Assembly (NCBI RefSeq): GCF_004362215.1 | Contig: NZ_SNWR01000001.1 | Span: 4,012,001-4,076,000, forward strand | DNA: 64,000 nucleotides | Origin: Paractinoplanes brasiliensis | GTDB lineage: Bacteria; Actinomycetota; Actinomycetes; Mycobacteriales; Micromonosporaceae | Reading direction: 5' to 3' | Shown: piece by piece, positions 54,684 to 64,000 of the stretch | Layout: every line of letters begins with the position of its first letter | Numbering within the stretch: position 1 is the first letter of the stretch | Translations under genes and position numbers: made by a program | The notes under the pieces: generated by a model | Told to the model about the DNA's origin: nothing | The model's database searches: none | Seen by the model: the letters and a program-made list of their open reading frames with translations, nothing else

Positions 54684-54761
54684 TCAGATGACAGGGCGAC
54701 ACAGGCAGGCGGCCATGCGGCACAGGTCGACCGCACGCCTCTTGGTGAGCAACGGGCTCAT
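54684..54761 (-). CDS. cysteine-rich leader peptide upstream of sseA
   Basis: 25 codons: starts MSPLLTKRRAVDLCR and ends MAACLCRPVI, with three Cys codons (two as C-L-C). Short peptides of this kind (LLTKRR, VDLCR) occur upstream of sulfur-metabolism genes in actinobacteria and are thought to sense charged tRNA-Cys. Too short for ordinary gene finding. Leaderless: TAGGGT is 8 nt before the ATG. Confidence 0.85.
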   Translation of the reverse strand: MSPLLTKRRAVDLCRMAACLCRPVI

Positions 54762-54769
54762 GAGAACGG

Positions 54770-54775
54770 ACCCTA
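54770..54775 (-). promoter_or_regulatory. -10 box TAGGGT of the leader-sseA operon
   Basis: TAGGGT on the minus strand ends 8 nt before the leader-peptide ATG at 54761. Confidence 0.6.
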
Positions 54776-54831
54776 CCAGCGGTTCACGTGCCGGTAACAG
54801 AGACGACCACGATCCGGGAACATGGCCGGGG

Positions 54832-55626
54832 TCACAGTCCGCCCGCGTTGAGTGACACGTTGTCGGCCCCGGCGGTGAACTGGAGCCCGTCGGGCCGGGG
54901 CTCGACCTTCTGCACGGCCAGTTTGAGCGGAAGCTCGGGCACCCTCAGGTCGACCGACAGTTTCTGCACGTACGCGTTGACCAGATTGCGGACGATCGGC
55001 ACGTTGGGCAGCTCGGCCGCGGTCACGTCGGCGAACCGCACCTGCACGATGCCGTTGCGTACGGCGACCGTGGCCGTGCCCGAGACGTTGAACGTCTGGC
55101 CGAGCGCCTGCAGGGGCGCGCTGCCGACCAGCTTGCCGTCCTTTTCGCTGAGCTGGAGCCCGGGCTGGCCGATGAGCTCGGCGAGCTGGGGATAGTCGAT
55201 GGTGCCGGTGCCGGTGACCGTTTGCGCCACGATGTCGCCGGTGCCGCTGCGGATCGTGTCGAGCGGCGCGTTCACGTCGTGCGCCCGCACGTCCAGGTTC
55301 GCCACCCGGACCGTACGGTTGTTGCCGGCCGGGCCGCTCAGGTCGGCGACCTGGATGCGGATCTCCTGGTAGTTGCCGTCGAGCACCTGGGTCAGGAACG
55401 GGACGCCCTCGATGGTGACGTCCGGCTTCTCGCTGGTCGCGTTCTGGTCGGCGATCTGCTCGGAAACCCTGTCGCCGATGGTGCGCTCGGCATAGCCGGC
55501 CGCGAACCGGTCGAGCACCACCAGCAGGCCGAGGACGAGGACCAGGAACACGATGAACGTGATCAGCAGCCGCCGTCCCCATCGCTTTTTGCGCGGGCGC
55601 TGAGTGCCGTAGACCTCGCCGCTCAC
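54832..55626 (-). CDS. DUF2993 (LmeA-like) membrane-anchored protein
   Basis: 264 aa. A basic N-terminus (RPRKKRWGRR), one helix (LLITFIVFLVLVLGLLVVL), then a beta-rich domain with DUF2993 features (VTIEGVPFLTQVLDGNYQEI, VQVRFADVTAAELPNVP). Mycobacterial LmeA binds phosphatidylinositol lipids and matures lipomannan at the envelope; the role here is inferred from that family. GTG 55626 follows AGGAGG. Confidence 0.88.
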   Translation of the reverse strand: MSGEVYGTQRPRKKRWGRRLLITFIVFLVLVLGLLVVLDRFAAGYAERTIGDRVSEQIADQNATSEKPDVTIEGVPFLTQVLDGNYQEIRIQVADLSGPAGNNRTVRVANLDVRAHDVNAPLDTIRSGTGDIVAQTVTGTGTIDYPQLAELIGQPGLQLSEKDGKLVGSAPLQALGQTFNVSGTATVAVRNGIVQVRFADVTAAELPNVPIVRNLVNAYVQKLSVDLRVPELPLKLAVQKVEPRPDGLQFTAGADNVSLNAGGL

Positions 55627-55718
55627 CGGGGTCCTCCTGACCGCAGAGCAGAAACCTGACCGACAGAGCAAAACTTGCCGAGACCGTACATGCCCGCAAC
55701 GAGCACCCGGCGAAACGG

Positions 55719-56720
55719 CTAAGTCAGGAACCAGTGGCTCAAGGCGTACGCCGCCGGGGAGAGGAGGGCGAACGCGCCGAGCGGGCCCTGCATGTGCCGG
55801 GCCACCCAGAACGTGGGCGCGTCACCGGCGAGTTGGCGGCCGGCCTGCCCGAAGTTGACCGCCAGATCGACCAGGTGGGCGACCACGACGGCGGTCAGGC
55901 CGATGACCGCGCCCTTGGCGGGCGTGAACGGGAGGACCAAGAAGCTGCCCAGGGCGGCCCCGGCCAGCGTGCCGAGCATCGCCCCGGCCACAATTCCGGC
56001 CACCCCGCGCGGCACCTGGGCGGCGATGCGGGGCTTGGGGAAGATCGCGTCGGTGGTCCGGGCGATCACGAGCGCCACCCCGGCGGCGACGGCGCAGACG
56101 ATCATGGTCTGGGCGCCGGTCTCCTGGCGGGTGAGAACGATCGGGATCGCGTACGCCGCCACGCCGGCCACGATCGCGAGCGTGGTGCGCCAGGAATCGG
56201 TCAGGCGTGCCCTGTCGGAGGCGCGGAACAGCTGGCCGAGCAGCGCCGCCACGAACCCGCCGGCGGCCACCCACACCAGCGGCATCAGGGCCGCCTGCTC
56301 GCCGGTGACGGCCAGGTAGTCGGCGACCAGCCCGACCACTACCGCGATGCCGGCGGTCACGGCGGCCGCGGGCGGGTTGAGGGCCATCACCCAGGCCAGC
56401 AGATAGAGCAACTGAACGCCGAAGAGCACGATCGCGTACGGAAGCCGCGAGTCGGGCGCCGAGGTGAGGGCGCCCAGCACCAGGCCGACCGACAGCAGAC
56501 CGGCGAACCCGGCGATGGCGAGCGACAGCTGCCGGCGTACGGGAACCTCTTCGATCTCTTCGAACTCGTCGTCGGCGTCCTCGTCGGGCTCCTCGGGGCG
56601 CGGCGCCGGCGCCCCCGAAACGGGCTCGGAATCGTCACCGAAGCCGGCGGACGACCGCTTGCCGCCGGACCTCGCGATCTCGCGCGAGGCGTCGGCGTCC
56701 CAGGGATCGTCCTGCGGCAT
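55719..56720 (-). CDS. polytopic membrane protein with acidic N-terminus
   Basis: 333 aa. The first 65 residues are acidic and disordered (EEPDEDADDEFEEIEEVP); about nine helices follow (LSLAIAGFAGLLSVGLVLGAL, LPYAIVLFGVQLLYLLAWVM, AAVTAGIAVVVGLVADYLAV, and so on). No family recognised. ATG 56720 is chosen over a GTG 12 bp upstream; neither has a clear ribosome binding site. Confidence 0.7.
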   Translation of the reverse strand: MPQDDPWDADASREIARSGGKRSSAGFGDDSEPVSGAPAPRPEEPDEDADDEFEEIEEVPVRRQLSLAIAGFAGLLSVGLVLGALTSAPDSRLPYAIVLFGVQLLYLLAWVMALNPPAAAVTAGIAVVVGLVADYLAVTGEQAALMPLVWVAAGGFVAALLGQLFRASDRARLTDSWRTTLAIVAGVAAYAIPIVLTRQETGAQTMIVCAVAAGVALVIARTTDAIFPKPRIAAQVPRGVAGIVAGAMLGTLAGAALGSFLVLPFTPAKGAVIGLTAVVVAHLVDLAVNFGQAGRQLAGDAPTFWVARHMQGPLGAFALLSPAAYALSHWFLT

Positions 56721-56996
56721 GGTGGGGAACACGCCTGCGATCGTGCCAGAAGCCGACCGGACGCCCAATTCCGCAGTGGAAGTAAAAGGCTTGTTACAGA
56801 ACCGCCATTTGTACGCCAGAAGGGCGTTCACTACATCACTCAGCCAAACGATCGAGGCGTTGTCGGTGATGCATCGGTTAAGGTGAGCCCAGCCCACCCG
56901 TCGGTGACGCCGGGACCTGTCCGCCGATGACGAAGCCGAAACAAGGACGTTATCGAGTCACCCGAGCGGCCCAGAGCCGCAAGGACGGAGGTGAGT

Positions 56997-57713
56997 GTGG
57001 AAATCCTTCTGTTGGTGACGGCACGTGCCGGTGAGCCTTCCGCCGTGCTGCCCGCGCTGGATCTGCTTCCCCACTCCGTACGCACTGCCCCACGCGATGT
57101 CCGCACTCTGGTGTCAGGGCCCAGCCCCGACGCGGTGCTGGTGGACGCCCGGTCGGAACTGTCCGAGGCCCGGGCCACCTGCCGGATGCTGCACGCGACC
57201 GGCATCGGCGTCCCGCTGATGGCCGTCGTGACCGAGGCGGGCCTGATCGCCCTCAACGCCGACTGGGGTGTCGACGACGTCATCCTGGCCAGCGCCGGTC
57301 CCGCCGAGGTCGAGGCGCGCCTGCGTCTGGGCGTCGGCCGGCTCAGCAACGCGACCGCCGGCGCCGGCGGCTCGATCCGTGCCGGCGAGCTCAACATCGA
57401 CCCCGACACGTACGCGGCCAAGCTCAAGGGCCGCCCGCTCGACCTCACCTACAAGGAGTTCGAGCTGCTCAAGTTCCTCGCCCAGCACCCGGGCCGGGTC
57501 TTCACCCGTGACCAGCTGCTGCGTGAGGTCTGGGGCTACGACTACTTCGGCGGCACGCGCACGGTCGACGTGCACGTCCGTCGTCTGCGGGCCAAGCTCG
57601 GCTCGGAATACGAGTCGATGATCGGCACGGTCCGACAGGTCGGCTACAAGTTCGTGGTCCCGCCGTCGGGCCGCCAGCTGCCCGACAACGAGCCGGTCTC
57701 GCTGCCGGTCTAG
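56997..57713 (+). CDS. glnR: nitrogen regulator GlnR (OmpR-type, orphan)
   Basis: 238 aa. An atypical receiver domain (VTEAGLIALNADWGVDDVIL, DAVLVDARSELSEARA) without its own kinase, then an OmpR-type winged helix (LDLTYKEFELLKFLAQHPGR, RTVDVHVRRLRAKLG). It matches GlnR, which controls nitrogen assimilation in actinobacteria. Position next to mshD recalls Streptomyces. GTG 56997 is used: GGAGG is 5 nt upstream; GTG 56991 is possible. TAAGGT at 56879 may be its -10. Its TAG stop begins the mshD -10 box. Confidence 0.88.
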   Translation: MEILLLVTARAGEPSAVLPALDLLPHSVRTAPRDVRTLVSGPSPDAVLVDARSELSEARATCRMLHATGIGVPLMAVVTEAGLIALNADWGVDDVILASAGPAEVEARLRLGVGRLSNATAGAGGSIRAGELNIDPDTYAAKLKGRPLDLTYKEFELLKFLAQHPGRVFTRDQLLREVWGYDYFGGTRTVDVHVRRLRAKLGSEYESMIGTVRQVGYKFVVPPSGRQLPDNEPVSLPV

Positions 57714-57716
57714 GTT
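57711..57716 (+). promoter_or_regulatory. -10 box TAGGTT of mshD, overlapping the glnR stop
   Basis: TAGGTT contains the glnR TAG stop and lies 7 nt before the ATG at 57724. mshD therefore probably has its own leaderless promoter despite the 10-bp gap. Confidence 0.6.
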
Positions 57717-57723
57717 TGAGGGC

Positions 57724-58608
57724 ATGACGTCAGTTCGTGCCCTTGACCGGTTGAGTGCTGCCGAGGCGGCCGACGTTCTCGCGTTGGCCGCCGCCGCCGA
57801 GCGGGCTGACGGCGTCTATCCCCTGTCCGAAGATGTCGTGCTGCGGGTGCGCGGTGGGTCCGGTTCCGCCGCGCACAAGCACCTGCTGGCCTTTTCCGGC
57901 GACAACACCTTGACCGGGTACGCGTTTCTCGAGCGCGACGGCTCGGGCGAACTCGTCGTGCACCCGTCGACGCGCCGCCAGGGCTACGGCACTGCCCTGC
58001 TGAGCGCGGCCGGGCCGGGTGAGCTGCGGTTCTGGGCGCACGGTGACGAGCCCGGCGCCCGTGCCTTCGCCGAGAAGAACGGCTTCAAGCGCGTACGCGT
58101 CCTGTGGCAGATGCGCCGCTCGCTCACCGAGCCCCTGCCCGACATCCCGCTCCCGCCCGGCGTCACCGTACGCGGTTTCCGTCCCGGCGCCGACGAGGAC
58201 GCGTGGCTCGGTGTCAACTCCCGTGCCTTCGCCCACCACCCCGAGCAGGGCCGCTGGACCCGCGACGACCTGTTGCTGCGTGAGGCCGAGCCGTGGTTCG
58301 ACCCGGCCGGCTTCCTGCTCGCGGTCGACATCGCCGACGTCGTGCTGGGCTTCCACTGGACGAAGGTGCACCCGGCCTCCGGGGCCGACCCGGCGATCGG
58401 CGAGATCTACGTGCTCGGCGTCGACCCGGCCGGCCACCGCAAGGGCCTGGGGGCCGCGCTGAGCGTGGCCGGCCTGCGGCACCTGGCCGGGCAGGGCCTG
58501 ACCGTCGCGAACCTGTACGTCGACGAGTCCAACACGGCCGCCGTGGCTCTTTATCAGCGGCTGGGCTTCGCCGTTCACAAGACTGACATCAACTACCAGC
58601 GGCGGTAG
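57724..58608 (+). CDS. mshD: mycothiol synthase
   Basis: Acetylates Cys-GlcN-inositol with acetyl-CoA, the last step of mycothiol synthesis. 294 aa, two GNAT domains: ELVVHPSTRRQGYGTALLSA in the first and IYVLGVDPAGHRKGLGAALS in the second; the C-terminal NLYVDESNTAAVALYQRLGF is the family's second-domain ending. Mycothiol is confined to actinobacteria. Confidence 0.92.
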   Translation: MTSVRALDRLSAAEAADVLALAAAAERADGVYPLSEDVVLRVRGGSGSAAHKHLLAFSGDNTLTGYAFLERDGSGELVVHPSTRRQGYGTALLSAAGPGELRFWAHGDEPGARAFAEKNGFKRVRVLWQMRRSLTEPLPDIPLPPGVTVRGFRPGADEDAWLGVNSRAFAHHPEQGRWTRDDLLLREAEPWFDPAGFLLAVDIADVVLGFHWTKVHPASGADPAIGEIYVLGVDPAGHRKGLGAALSVAGLRHLAGQGLTVANLYVDESNTAAVALYQRLGFAVHKTDINYQRR

Positions 58609-58731
58609 TCGGGGCCCGGGTCGTGACCGCCACCCCGGCGGCGTCACCTGAGACACGAACCGGACAAGCCTTTGTCTCGAGGCGGTAAACGCCGCTCGTA
58701 TATATCCGACATTTCCGTCGGTGGTCACTCA

Positions 58732-58808
58732 GTTCACGCAACGGACAACTCGCCCTCAAGGTGAGGTCATGTTGAGGCGTAGACGTGTTCACTGCGCGTT
58801 CATTTAGG
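58732..58808 (+). promoter_or_regulatory. extended PHO box (PhoP-binding array) of pstSCAB
   Basis: Seven 11-bp units in one phase. GTTCACGCAAC (58732), GGTCATGTTGA (58765), GTTCACTGCGC (58787) and GTTCATTTAGG (58798) match the direct-repeat consensus G(G/T)TCA; GGACAACTCGC (58743) and CCTCAAGGTGA (58754) are weak, and GGCGTAGACGT (58776) is degenerate. Phosphate starvation should activate the operon through PhoP. Confidence 0.78.
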
Positions 58809-58890
58809 CCCGGTTAACCGGCTACCTCTCACTCTTAGCTTCGGTGGTGCCGGTGCGAAGGCCGGCGTGCACCCCATCGAAGGGAAAATT

Positions 58891-59988
58891 GTGAAGCTCC
58901 AGCGGTCCGGTTTTTTGGCAGCCGGCATTGCTTTGACTGCGACGCTCGCGCTGACCGCGTGCGGCTCGGACAACGAAACGCCGGCGGCTGAGGGCGGCTC
59001 TTCCGCCGCCGCCGGTGACTGCGTCGCCGGCAGCCTGACGGCACAAGGCTCGACGGCGCAGAAGAACGCCATGGACGAGTGGATCAAGGCCTACCAGGGT
59101 CAGTGCAGCGGTGCTCAGATCAACTACCAGGGCACCGGCTCGGGTGCGGGTATCGAGGCCTTCATCGGCGGCACCGCCGACTTTGCCGGCTCCGACTCCG
59201 CCCTGAAAGAGGACGAGCAGCCCAAGGCCAATGAGCGTTGTGCCGGCGGTGAGGCGCTCAACCTTCCCATGGTCATCGGTCCGATCGCGGTCGTCTACAA
59301 CGTCGAAGGTGTCGACAACCTGCAGCTCGACGCGTCGACCCTCGCCAAGATCTACTCCGGCAAGATCACCAAGTGGAACGATCCGGCGATCGCCGGCCAG
59401 AACAGCGGCGCCAAACTGCCGGACGCGGCCATCCAGGCCGTCCACCGTTCCGGCGAGTCCGGCACCACCGACAACTTCACCAAGTACCTGAGCAAGACGG
59501 CCGAGGCCGACTGGACCTTCGGCAACAACAAGGCGTGGAAGGCCCCGGGCGGCGTCGCCGCCACCGGCTCCGACGGTGTGGCCGCCAAGGTCAAGAGCAC
59601 CGCCGGCACGATCGCCTACGTCGAGCTGTCCTTCGCGGAGAACAGCGACCTCTCGAAGGCCAAGATCAAGAACGGCGCCGGCGAGTACACCGAGCTGACC
59701 GGTGAGAGTGCCGGCAAGACGATCGCGGGCGCGAAGATCGAGGGTCAGGGCAACAACCTCGCCATGAGCATCGACTACAACACCACCGAGGCCGGCGCCT
59801 ACCCGATCGTCCTGGTGACCTACGAGATCGCCTGCAGCAAGGGCAGCCCGAAGGCCAAGGAGGTTCAGTCCTTCCTGAAGTACATCTCGAGCACCGCCGG
59901 TCAGCAGGAGCTCGCCGAGCTGGGCTACGCCCCGCTGCCGGACTCGGTCCGGAGCAAGGTCGAGACCGCCGTCGCGGCGATCAGCTGA
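58891..59988 (+). CDS. pstS: phosphate-binding lipoprotein PstS
   Basis: 365 aa. Signal peptide with lipobox LTACGS; phosphate-binding fold with the typical STAQKNAMDEWI, GTADFAGSDSALK and HRSGESGTTDNF. Captures phosphate outside the membrane for the PstCAB importer. GTG 58891 follows AAGGGA at 5 nt. First gene of pstSCAB, preceded by an extended PHO box. Confidence 0.95.
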   Translation: MKLQRSGFLAAGIALTATLALTACGSDNETPAAEGGSSAAAGDCVAGSLTAQGSTAQKNAMDEWIKAYQGQCSGAQINYQGTGSGAGIEAFIGGTADFAGSDSALKEDEQPKANERCAGGEALNLPMVIGPIAVVYNVEGVDNLQLDASTLAKIYSGKITKWNDPAIAGQNSGAKLPDAAIQAVHRSGESGTTDNFTKYLSKTAEADWTFGNNKAWKAPGGVAATGSDGVAAKVKSTAGTIAYVELSFAENSDLSKAKIKNGAGEYTELTGESAGKTIAGAKIEGQGNNLAMSIDYNTTEAGAYPIVLVTYEIACSKGSPKAKEVQSFLKYISSTAGQQELAELGYAPLPDSVRSKVETAVAAIS

Positions 59989-60029
59989 CCTGATCCGTCA
60001 ATCCCTCCGAGACGACTGCGAGCGAGCAG

Positions 60030-61100
60030 ATGGGTGACAACCCCTCCCGCTCGGAGAACGCCACCGCCGGCGATCCGGGTGTGACAGCAAGCCACACCCG
60101 GGCCGCCGGCATCGGCGTATCCCCGAGCCGTTACGACGAACCCCCGATCGGCGGCGGCGGTGCCCTGCCCAAGAAGAAGTCGTTCTCGATGGAGTCCGGC
60201 TTCCGAGGCTTGTCCGTCACGGCCGGTGCGATGGTGCTGGTCATCATCGTGGCCATCGCCGTCTTCCTGATCTCGAAGGCCGTGCCGGCGTTGAGCGCCA
60301 ACACGGAGAACTTCCTGACCTACAAGCAGTGGTTCCCCAACGAGACGAACCCCGCTTTCGGTATCGCCGCTCTGGCCTTCGGCACGGTGCTCACGTCGAT
60401 CATCGCGCTGATCGTCGCGGTGCCGATCTCGCTCGGAATCGCGCTGTTCCTGTCGCACTACGCGCCGAAGCGGCTGGCCACGCCCCTGGGCTTCACCATC
60501 GACCTGCTGGCGGCGGTGCCCAGCGTCGTCTTCGGTCTCTGGGGTCGCGATGTCTTCCAGCAGCCGGTCCACGACTTCTCAGTGTGGCTGAACACGTACT
60601 TCGGGTGGATCCCGATCTTCGGGGGCGAGGGGCCGTTCGGTCAATCGATCATGCTCGGTGGCCTGGTGCTCGCGATCATGGTGTTGCCGATCGTCACCTC
60701 GCTGTCCCGAGAGGTCTTCCAGCAGACCCCGGCCATGAACGAGGAGGCCGCGCTGGCCCTCGGCGCCACCCGGTGGGAAATGATCCGCACCGCGGTACTG
60801 CCGTACGGGCGTCCCGGTGTGATCGCCGCCGTGATGCTCGGACTGGGCCGTGCCCTCGGTGAGACGATCGCGCTGGCCCTGACGCTGGGCCTGGTCTTCA
60901 ACATCTCGTTCAATCTGATCGAGATCGGCGGCAACTCGGTCGCCGCCAACATCGCCACCACCTTCGGCGAGGCCAACGAGACCGGCCGCGGGGCTCTGAT
61001 CGCCTCGGGTCTGGTGCTCTTCGCCATCACCTTGATCGTCAACATGGGCGCACGGGCGATCATCTATCGTCGGCGCGAGTTCCGGGACAGTGCGGCATGA
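60030..61100 (+). CDS. pstC: phosphate ABC transporter permease PstC
   Basis: 356 aa, six helices plus a soluble N-terminus of about 60 residues. The EAA loop (MNEEAALALGATRWEMIRTAV) contacts PstB. 41 bp after pstS; its stop overlaps the pstA start by 4 bp. Confidence 0.95.
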   Translation: MGDNPSRSENATAGDPGVTASHTRAAGIGVSPSRYDEPPIGGGGALPKKKSFSMESGFRGLSVTAGAMVLVIIVAIAVFLISKAVPALSANTENFLTYKQWFPNETNPAFGIAALAFGTVLTSIIALIVAVPISLGIALFLSHYAPKRLATPLGFTIDLLAAVPSVVFGLWGRDVFQQPVHDFSVWLNTYFGWIPIFGGEGPFGQSIMLGGLVLAIMVLPIVTSLSREVFQQTPAMNEEAALALGATRWEMIRTAVLPYGRPGVIAAVMLGLGRALGETIALALTLGLVFNISFNLIEIGGNSVAANIATTFGEANETGRGALIASGLVLFAITLIVNMGARAIIYRRREFRDSAA

Positions 61101-62182
61101 GCCTTCTTCAGCGTGAGCTTTCCGATGTCGCCATGACACCGGACAACATCCGGTCCAAGCGCCTGCCGCTGGTGACGAACCTGGGGATCGCGGTAGCGGC
61201 TCTGGTCGTGTCGGCCGCTCTCGTGCTCGGCTTCAGCATCGGCAACTGGGTGCTCGTCGTCGTGCTGGCCGTCGGCTTCTACCTCGTCGGGCTGCTGGTG
61301 GTGGCCGGACGGGTCGAGGGCCGGCGCGCGGGGCGCGACCGCATGTGGAAGGCGCTCATCTATTCGGCCTGTGTGCTGGCGATCCTGCCCTTGGCCTCGG
61401 TCGTCTGGACGCTGGTGTCGAAGGGATACAGCCGCCTCGACGGTGAGTTCTTCGGCACCTCGATGAACAACATCGGCGCCCGGGACGAGAACGGCGGGGC
61501 CTACCACGCCATCATCGGCACCCTGGAGCAGGTCGGTATCGCCACCCTGATCGCCGTTCCACTCGGCGTCATGGGCGCCATCTACCTGGTCGAGTACGGA
61601 CGGGGCCGGTTCGCGAACACGGTCCGCTTCTTCGTGGACGTCATGACCGGGATTCCCTCCATCGTCGCCGGCTTGTTCGTCCTGTCGTCCTGGGTCCTGA
61701 TCGTGAGCCCGTGGTTCAACGACGGGCAGCCGCGCTTCTCCGGGTTCGCGGCCTCGCTCGCGTTGACCGTGCTGATGTTGCCCACGATTGTGCGGTCCAC
61801 CGAGGAGATGCTGCGTCTCGTGCCCGGTCCGCTGCGCGAGGGCGCCTACGCCCTCGGGGTTCCGCAGTGGAAGACGATTTTGCGAGTGGTGCTGCCGACG
61901 GCGCTGCCCGGCATCGTCACGGGCATCATGCTCGCCGTTGCGCGCGCAGCCGGTGAGACGGCGCCGGTGCTGCTGGTGGCAGGGGGCGCGGCGGCGATCA
62001 ACTTCGACCCGTTCGCCGGCAACCAGTCCTCGCTGGCGCTCTTCGTGTACCAGCAGGCCGGTGACGCCTCCCGGTACGCCCCGGCGCGGGCCTGGACGGC
62101 CGCGCTCACCCTGGTCGCGCTCGTTCTGATCCTGACGATCGCCGCCAAGCTGCTCGCCCGCCGCAACAGTCTGTCGAAGTAA
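61097..62182 (+). CDS. pstA: phosphate ABC transporter permease PstA
   Basis: 361 aa. Helices across the length; EAA loop REGAYALGVPQWKTILRVV; family core EYGRGRFANTVRFFVDVMTG. The ATGA overlap with pstC indicates coupling. Ends 11 bp before pstB. Confidence 0.95.
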   Translation: MSLLQRELSDVAMTPDNIRSKRLPLVTNLGIAVAALVVSAALVLGFSIGNWVLVVVLAVGFYLVGLLVVAGRVEGRRAGRDRMWKALIYSACVLAILPLASVVWTLVSKGYSRLDGEFFGTSMNNIGARDENGGAYHAIIGTLEQVGIATLIAVPLGVMGAIYLVEYGRGRFANTVRFFVDVMTGIPSIVAGLFVLSSWVLIVSPWFNDGQPRFSGFAASLALTVLMLPTIVRSTEEMLRLVPGPLREGAYALGVPQWKTILRVVLPTALPGIVTGIMLAVARAAGETAPVLLVAGGAAAINFDPFAGNQSSLALFVYQQAGDASRYAPARAWTAALTLVALVLILTIAAKLLARRNSLSK

Positions 62183-62193
62183 GAGGTAACAAC

Positions 62194-62950
<757 letters not shown>

Positions 62951-62970
<20 letters not shown>

Positions 62971-63787
62971 GCCGGCCTGGCGGAACGGCAGCGCCCTCCT
63001 GGATGTGCAGGAGGGCGCCGCCGTCGTCGGTCAGCTCCACGCGAGGCATGACGGGCGTCGCGGCATCACGGCGACGCGCGGCCGCGACCACTTCCGCAGT
63101 TTCCCCGTACGCCGAGAGCGAGTCCACGGCTGACCGGGTCGGCGGCAGCATGGCCAGCTCGGCCGCCTCGCCCGGGGCGATCCAGGCCGTGGCCTCGGCC
63201 TCGCCCGACACGTCGCGAGGCGCCTGCCCCTCGGGAAGCAACGAGACGAAGAACCACGTGTCGTACCGCTTGGGCTCGAACTCCGGGGTGACCCAGCGCG
63301 CCCACGGAAACAGCAGGTCGTCGCGCATTCGCAGGCTCCGCCGGCTCAGCAGCTCGCTCAGGGTCAGCTCGCGGGCCGCCACGGCGGCGCGGTCGGCCTC
63401 CCACTCGCCGGTGCTGACGTCGGCGAGGGTGCGGTCGGGCTGCTCGACCGGGCCGGCGAGCAGAACCCCGGTCTCTTCGAAAAGCTCGCGCACCGCGGCG
63501 CCGACGACCGCGTGGGCCCGGTCGGCCGGAACACCGAGGCGGGCGGGCCAGTCGGAGCGGAGGGTCGTGGGGCGGTCGTCCGGGTCGACGCCGCCGCCGG
63601 GGAACGCGTACAGGCCGCCGAACGCCATCGCGGTCGCCCGCCTCAGCACGTACAGCTCGAAACTCACGCCGACGGGGCGCAGGAGCACCACCGTGGCAGC
63701 GTCGCGTACCGGCGCGGGCACCCCGTCGAACTCGCGTGCTCGCTTGATCAGGGCCGGGGGCAGCCGGAAGGGCGTGGAATCGGTCAC
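62951..63787 (-). CDS. NUDIX hydrolase
   Basis: 278 aa. Conserved box AAVRELFEETGVLLA with a variable segment of about 25 residues between the early glycine (FPGGGVDPDD) and REL, as in NUDT8/NUDT19-type CoA or nucleotide diphosphatases. Substrate unknown. GTG at 63787; CAGGAT 6 nt upstream on its strand may be a variant -10, as at the HD gene. Confidence 0.87.
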
Positions 63788-63821
63788 CTGACGATCCTGA
63801 CACCGACCCGGCCGGGAACGA

Positions 63822-63827
63822 TACCGT
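63822..63827 (+). promoter_or_regulatory. -10 box TACCGT of the oxidoreductase gene
   Basis: TACCGT is 7 nt before the ATG at 63835, without a Shine-Dalgarno sequence. Confidence 0.55.
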
Positions 63828-63834
63828 AAGGATC

Positions 63835-64000
63835 ATGACCGATCAGAAGGTTCGCTGGGGCATCCTGGCTCCCGGCGGGATCGCCGCCTCGTTCGCCGCC
63901 GACCTGCAGCATGTGCCCGGCGCCGAGCTGACCGCTGTCGGCTCCCGCCGTCAGGAGACCGCGACCGCGTTCGCCGAGCGTTTCGGTTTCGCGCGGGCGC
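63835..64000 (+). CDS. Gfo/Idh/MocA oxidoreductase, 5' end only
   Basis: Only the first 55 residues are in the window: MTDQKVRWGILAPGGIAASF begins a Rossmann fold (GxGxxA-like dinucleotide loop APGGIA), continuing HVPGAELTAVGSRRQETATA. Typical NAD(P)-binding start of this sugar/inositol dehydrogenase family. The rest lies beyond the right edge. Confidence 0.85.
   Translation, partial: MTDQKVRWGILAPGGIAASFAADLQHVPGAELTAVGSRRQETATAFAERFGFARA

Noticed and set aside
54503..54736. Open frame of 77 codons upstream of sseA
   Set aside because: It runs through the leader region in a different frame from the well-supported leader peptide, has no ribosome binding site and no protein-like pattern.

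Overview
The window is about 64 kb of high-GC actinobacterial chromosome. The gene families point to Micromonosporaceae, most likely an Actinoplanes-like organism: mycothiol synthase, a GlnR-type nitrogen regulator, DUF3263, DUF4032 and DUF1416 proteins, an orphan GroEL under CIRCE control, and many GTG starts preceded at 6-8 nt by a TANNNT -10 box (leaderless transcripts). The genus is inferred from protein families only. Apart from one insertion sequence this is ordinary core chromosome, but several proteins are unusual fusions.

Layout. 1-9 kb: HPPD (truncated by the window edge), a membrane-anchored beta-propeller, class I fumarase, a lipoprotein, class II fumarase, cysS and rlmB. 9-20 kb: tRNA-Thr, the sugar-ABC ATPase msiK, a membrane-spanning Hsp70-ATPase/propeller fusion, a secreted subtilase, a secreted Pro/Ala-rich protein, and an RCK-pore-RCK channel-like protein. 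20-27.5 kb: DUF4032 protein, trypsin-like protease, PAP2 phosphatase, and an amino-sugar catabolic operon (SIS-ROK-nagA) divergent from a DeoR-type regulator, with a pair of matching operator-like sites between them. 27.5-36 kb: an ABC exporter, a DUF3263 protein, a Cdc48-like AAA ATPase, and an operon encoding an alpha/beta-hydrolase fused to an ABC ATPase plus its permease.

36-45.3 kb: a SAM-I riboswitch in front of a threonine-synthase-like gene, GNAT proteins, a small HExxH protein, groEL with two CIRCE elements, glpD, DUF4031 and an HD phosphohydrolase. 45.3-47.2 kb: an intact IS3-type element sitting inside a 17-bp minisatellite. 47.2-64 kb: a FUSC protein, a PrsW-like protease with a long P/G/Y-rich tail, a GroES-like protein, an AI-2E transporter, a cysteine-rich leader peptide ahead of rhodanese/DUF1416, a DUF2993 protein, glnR, mshD, an extended PHO-box array ahead of pstSCAB, a NUDIX hydrolase, and the start of a Gfo/Idh/MocA oxidoreductase.

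How the genes work together. The right end groups nutrient-sensing functions: phosphate (PHO array and pstSCAB), nitrogen (glnR), and sulfur/thiol (leader peptide-sseA-DUF1416, mshD). The 23.5-27.5 kb block forms a self-contained GlcNAc-6-P/GlcN-6-P catabolic unit with its own regulator. The least-described parts are the Hsp70-propeller fusion, the hydrolase-ABC fusion with its permease, and the SAM-riboswitch-controlled ThrC paralogue.
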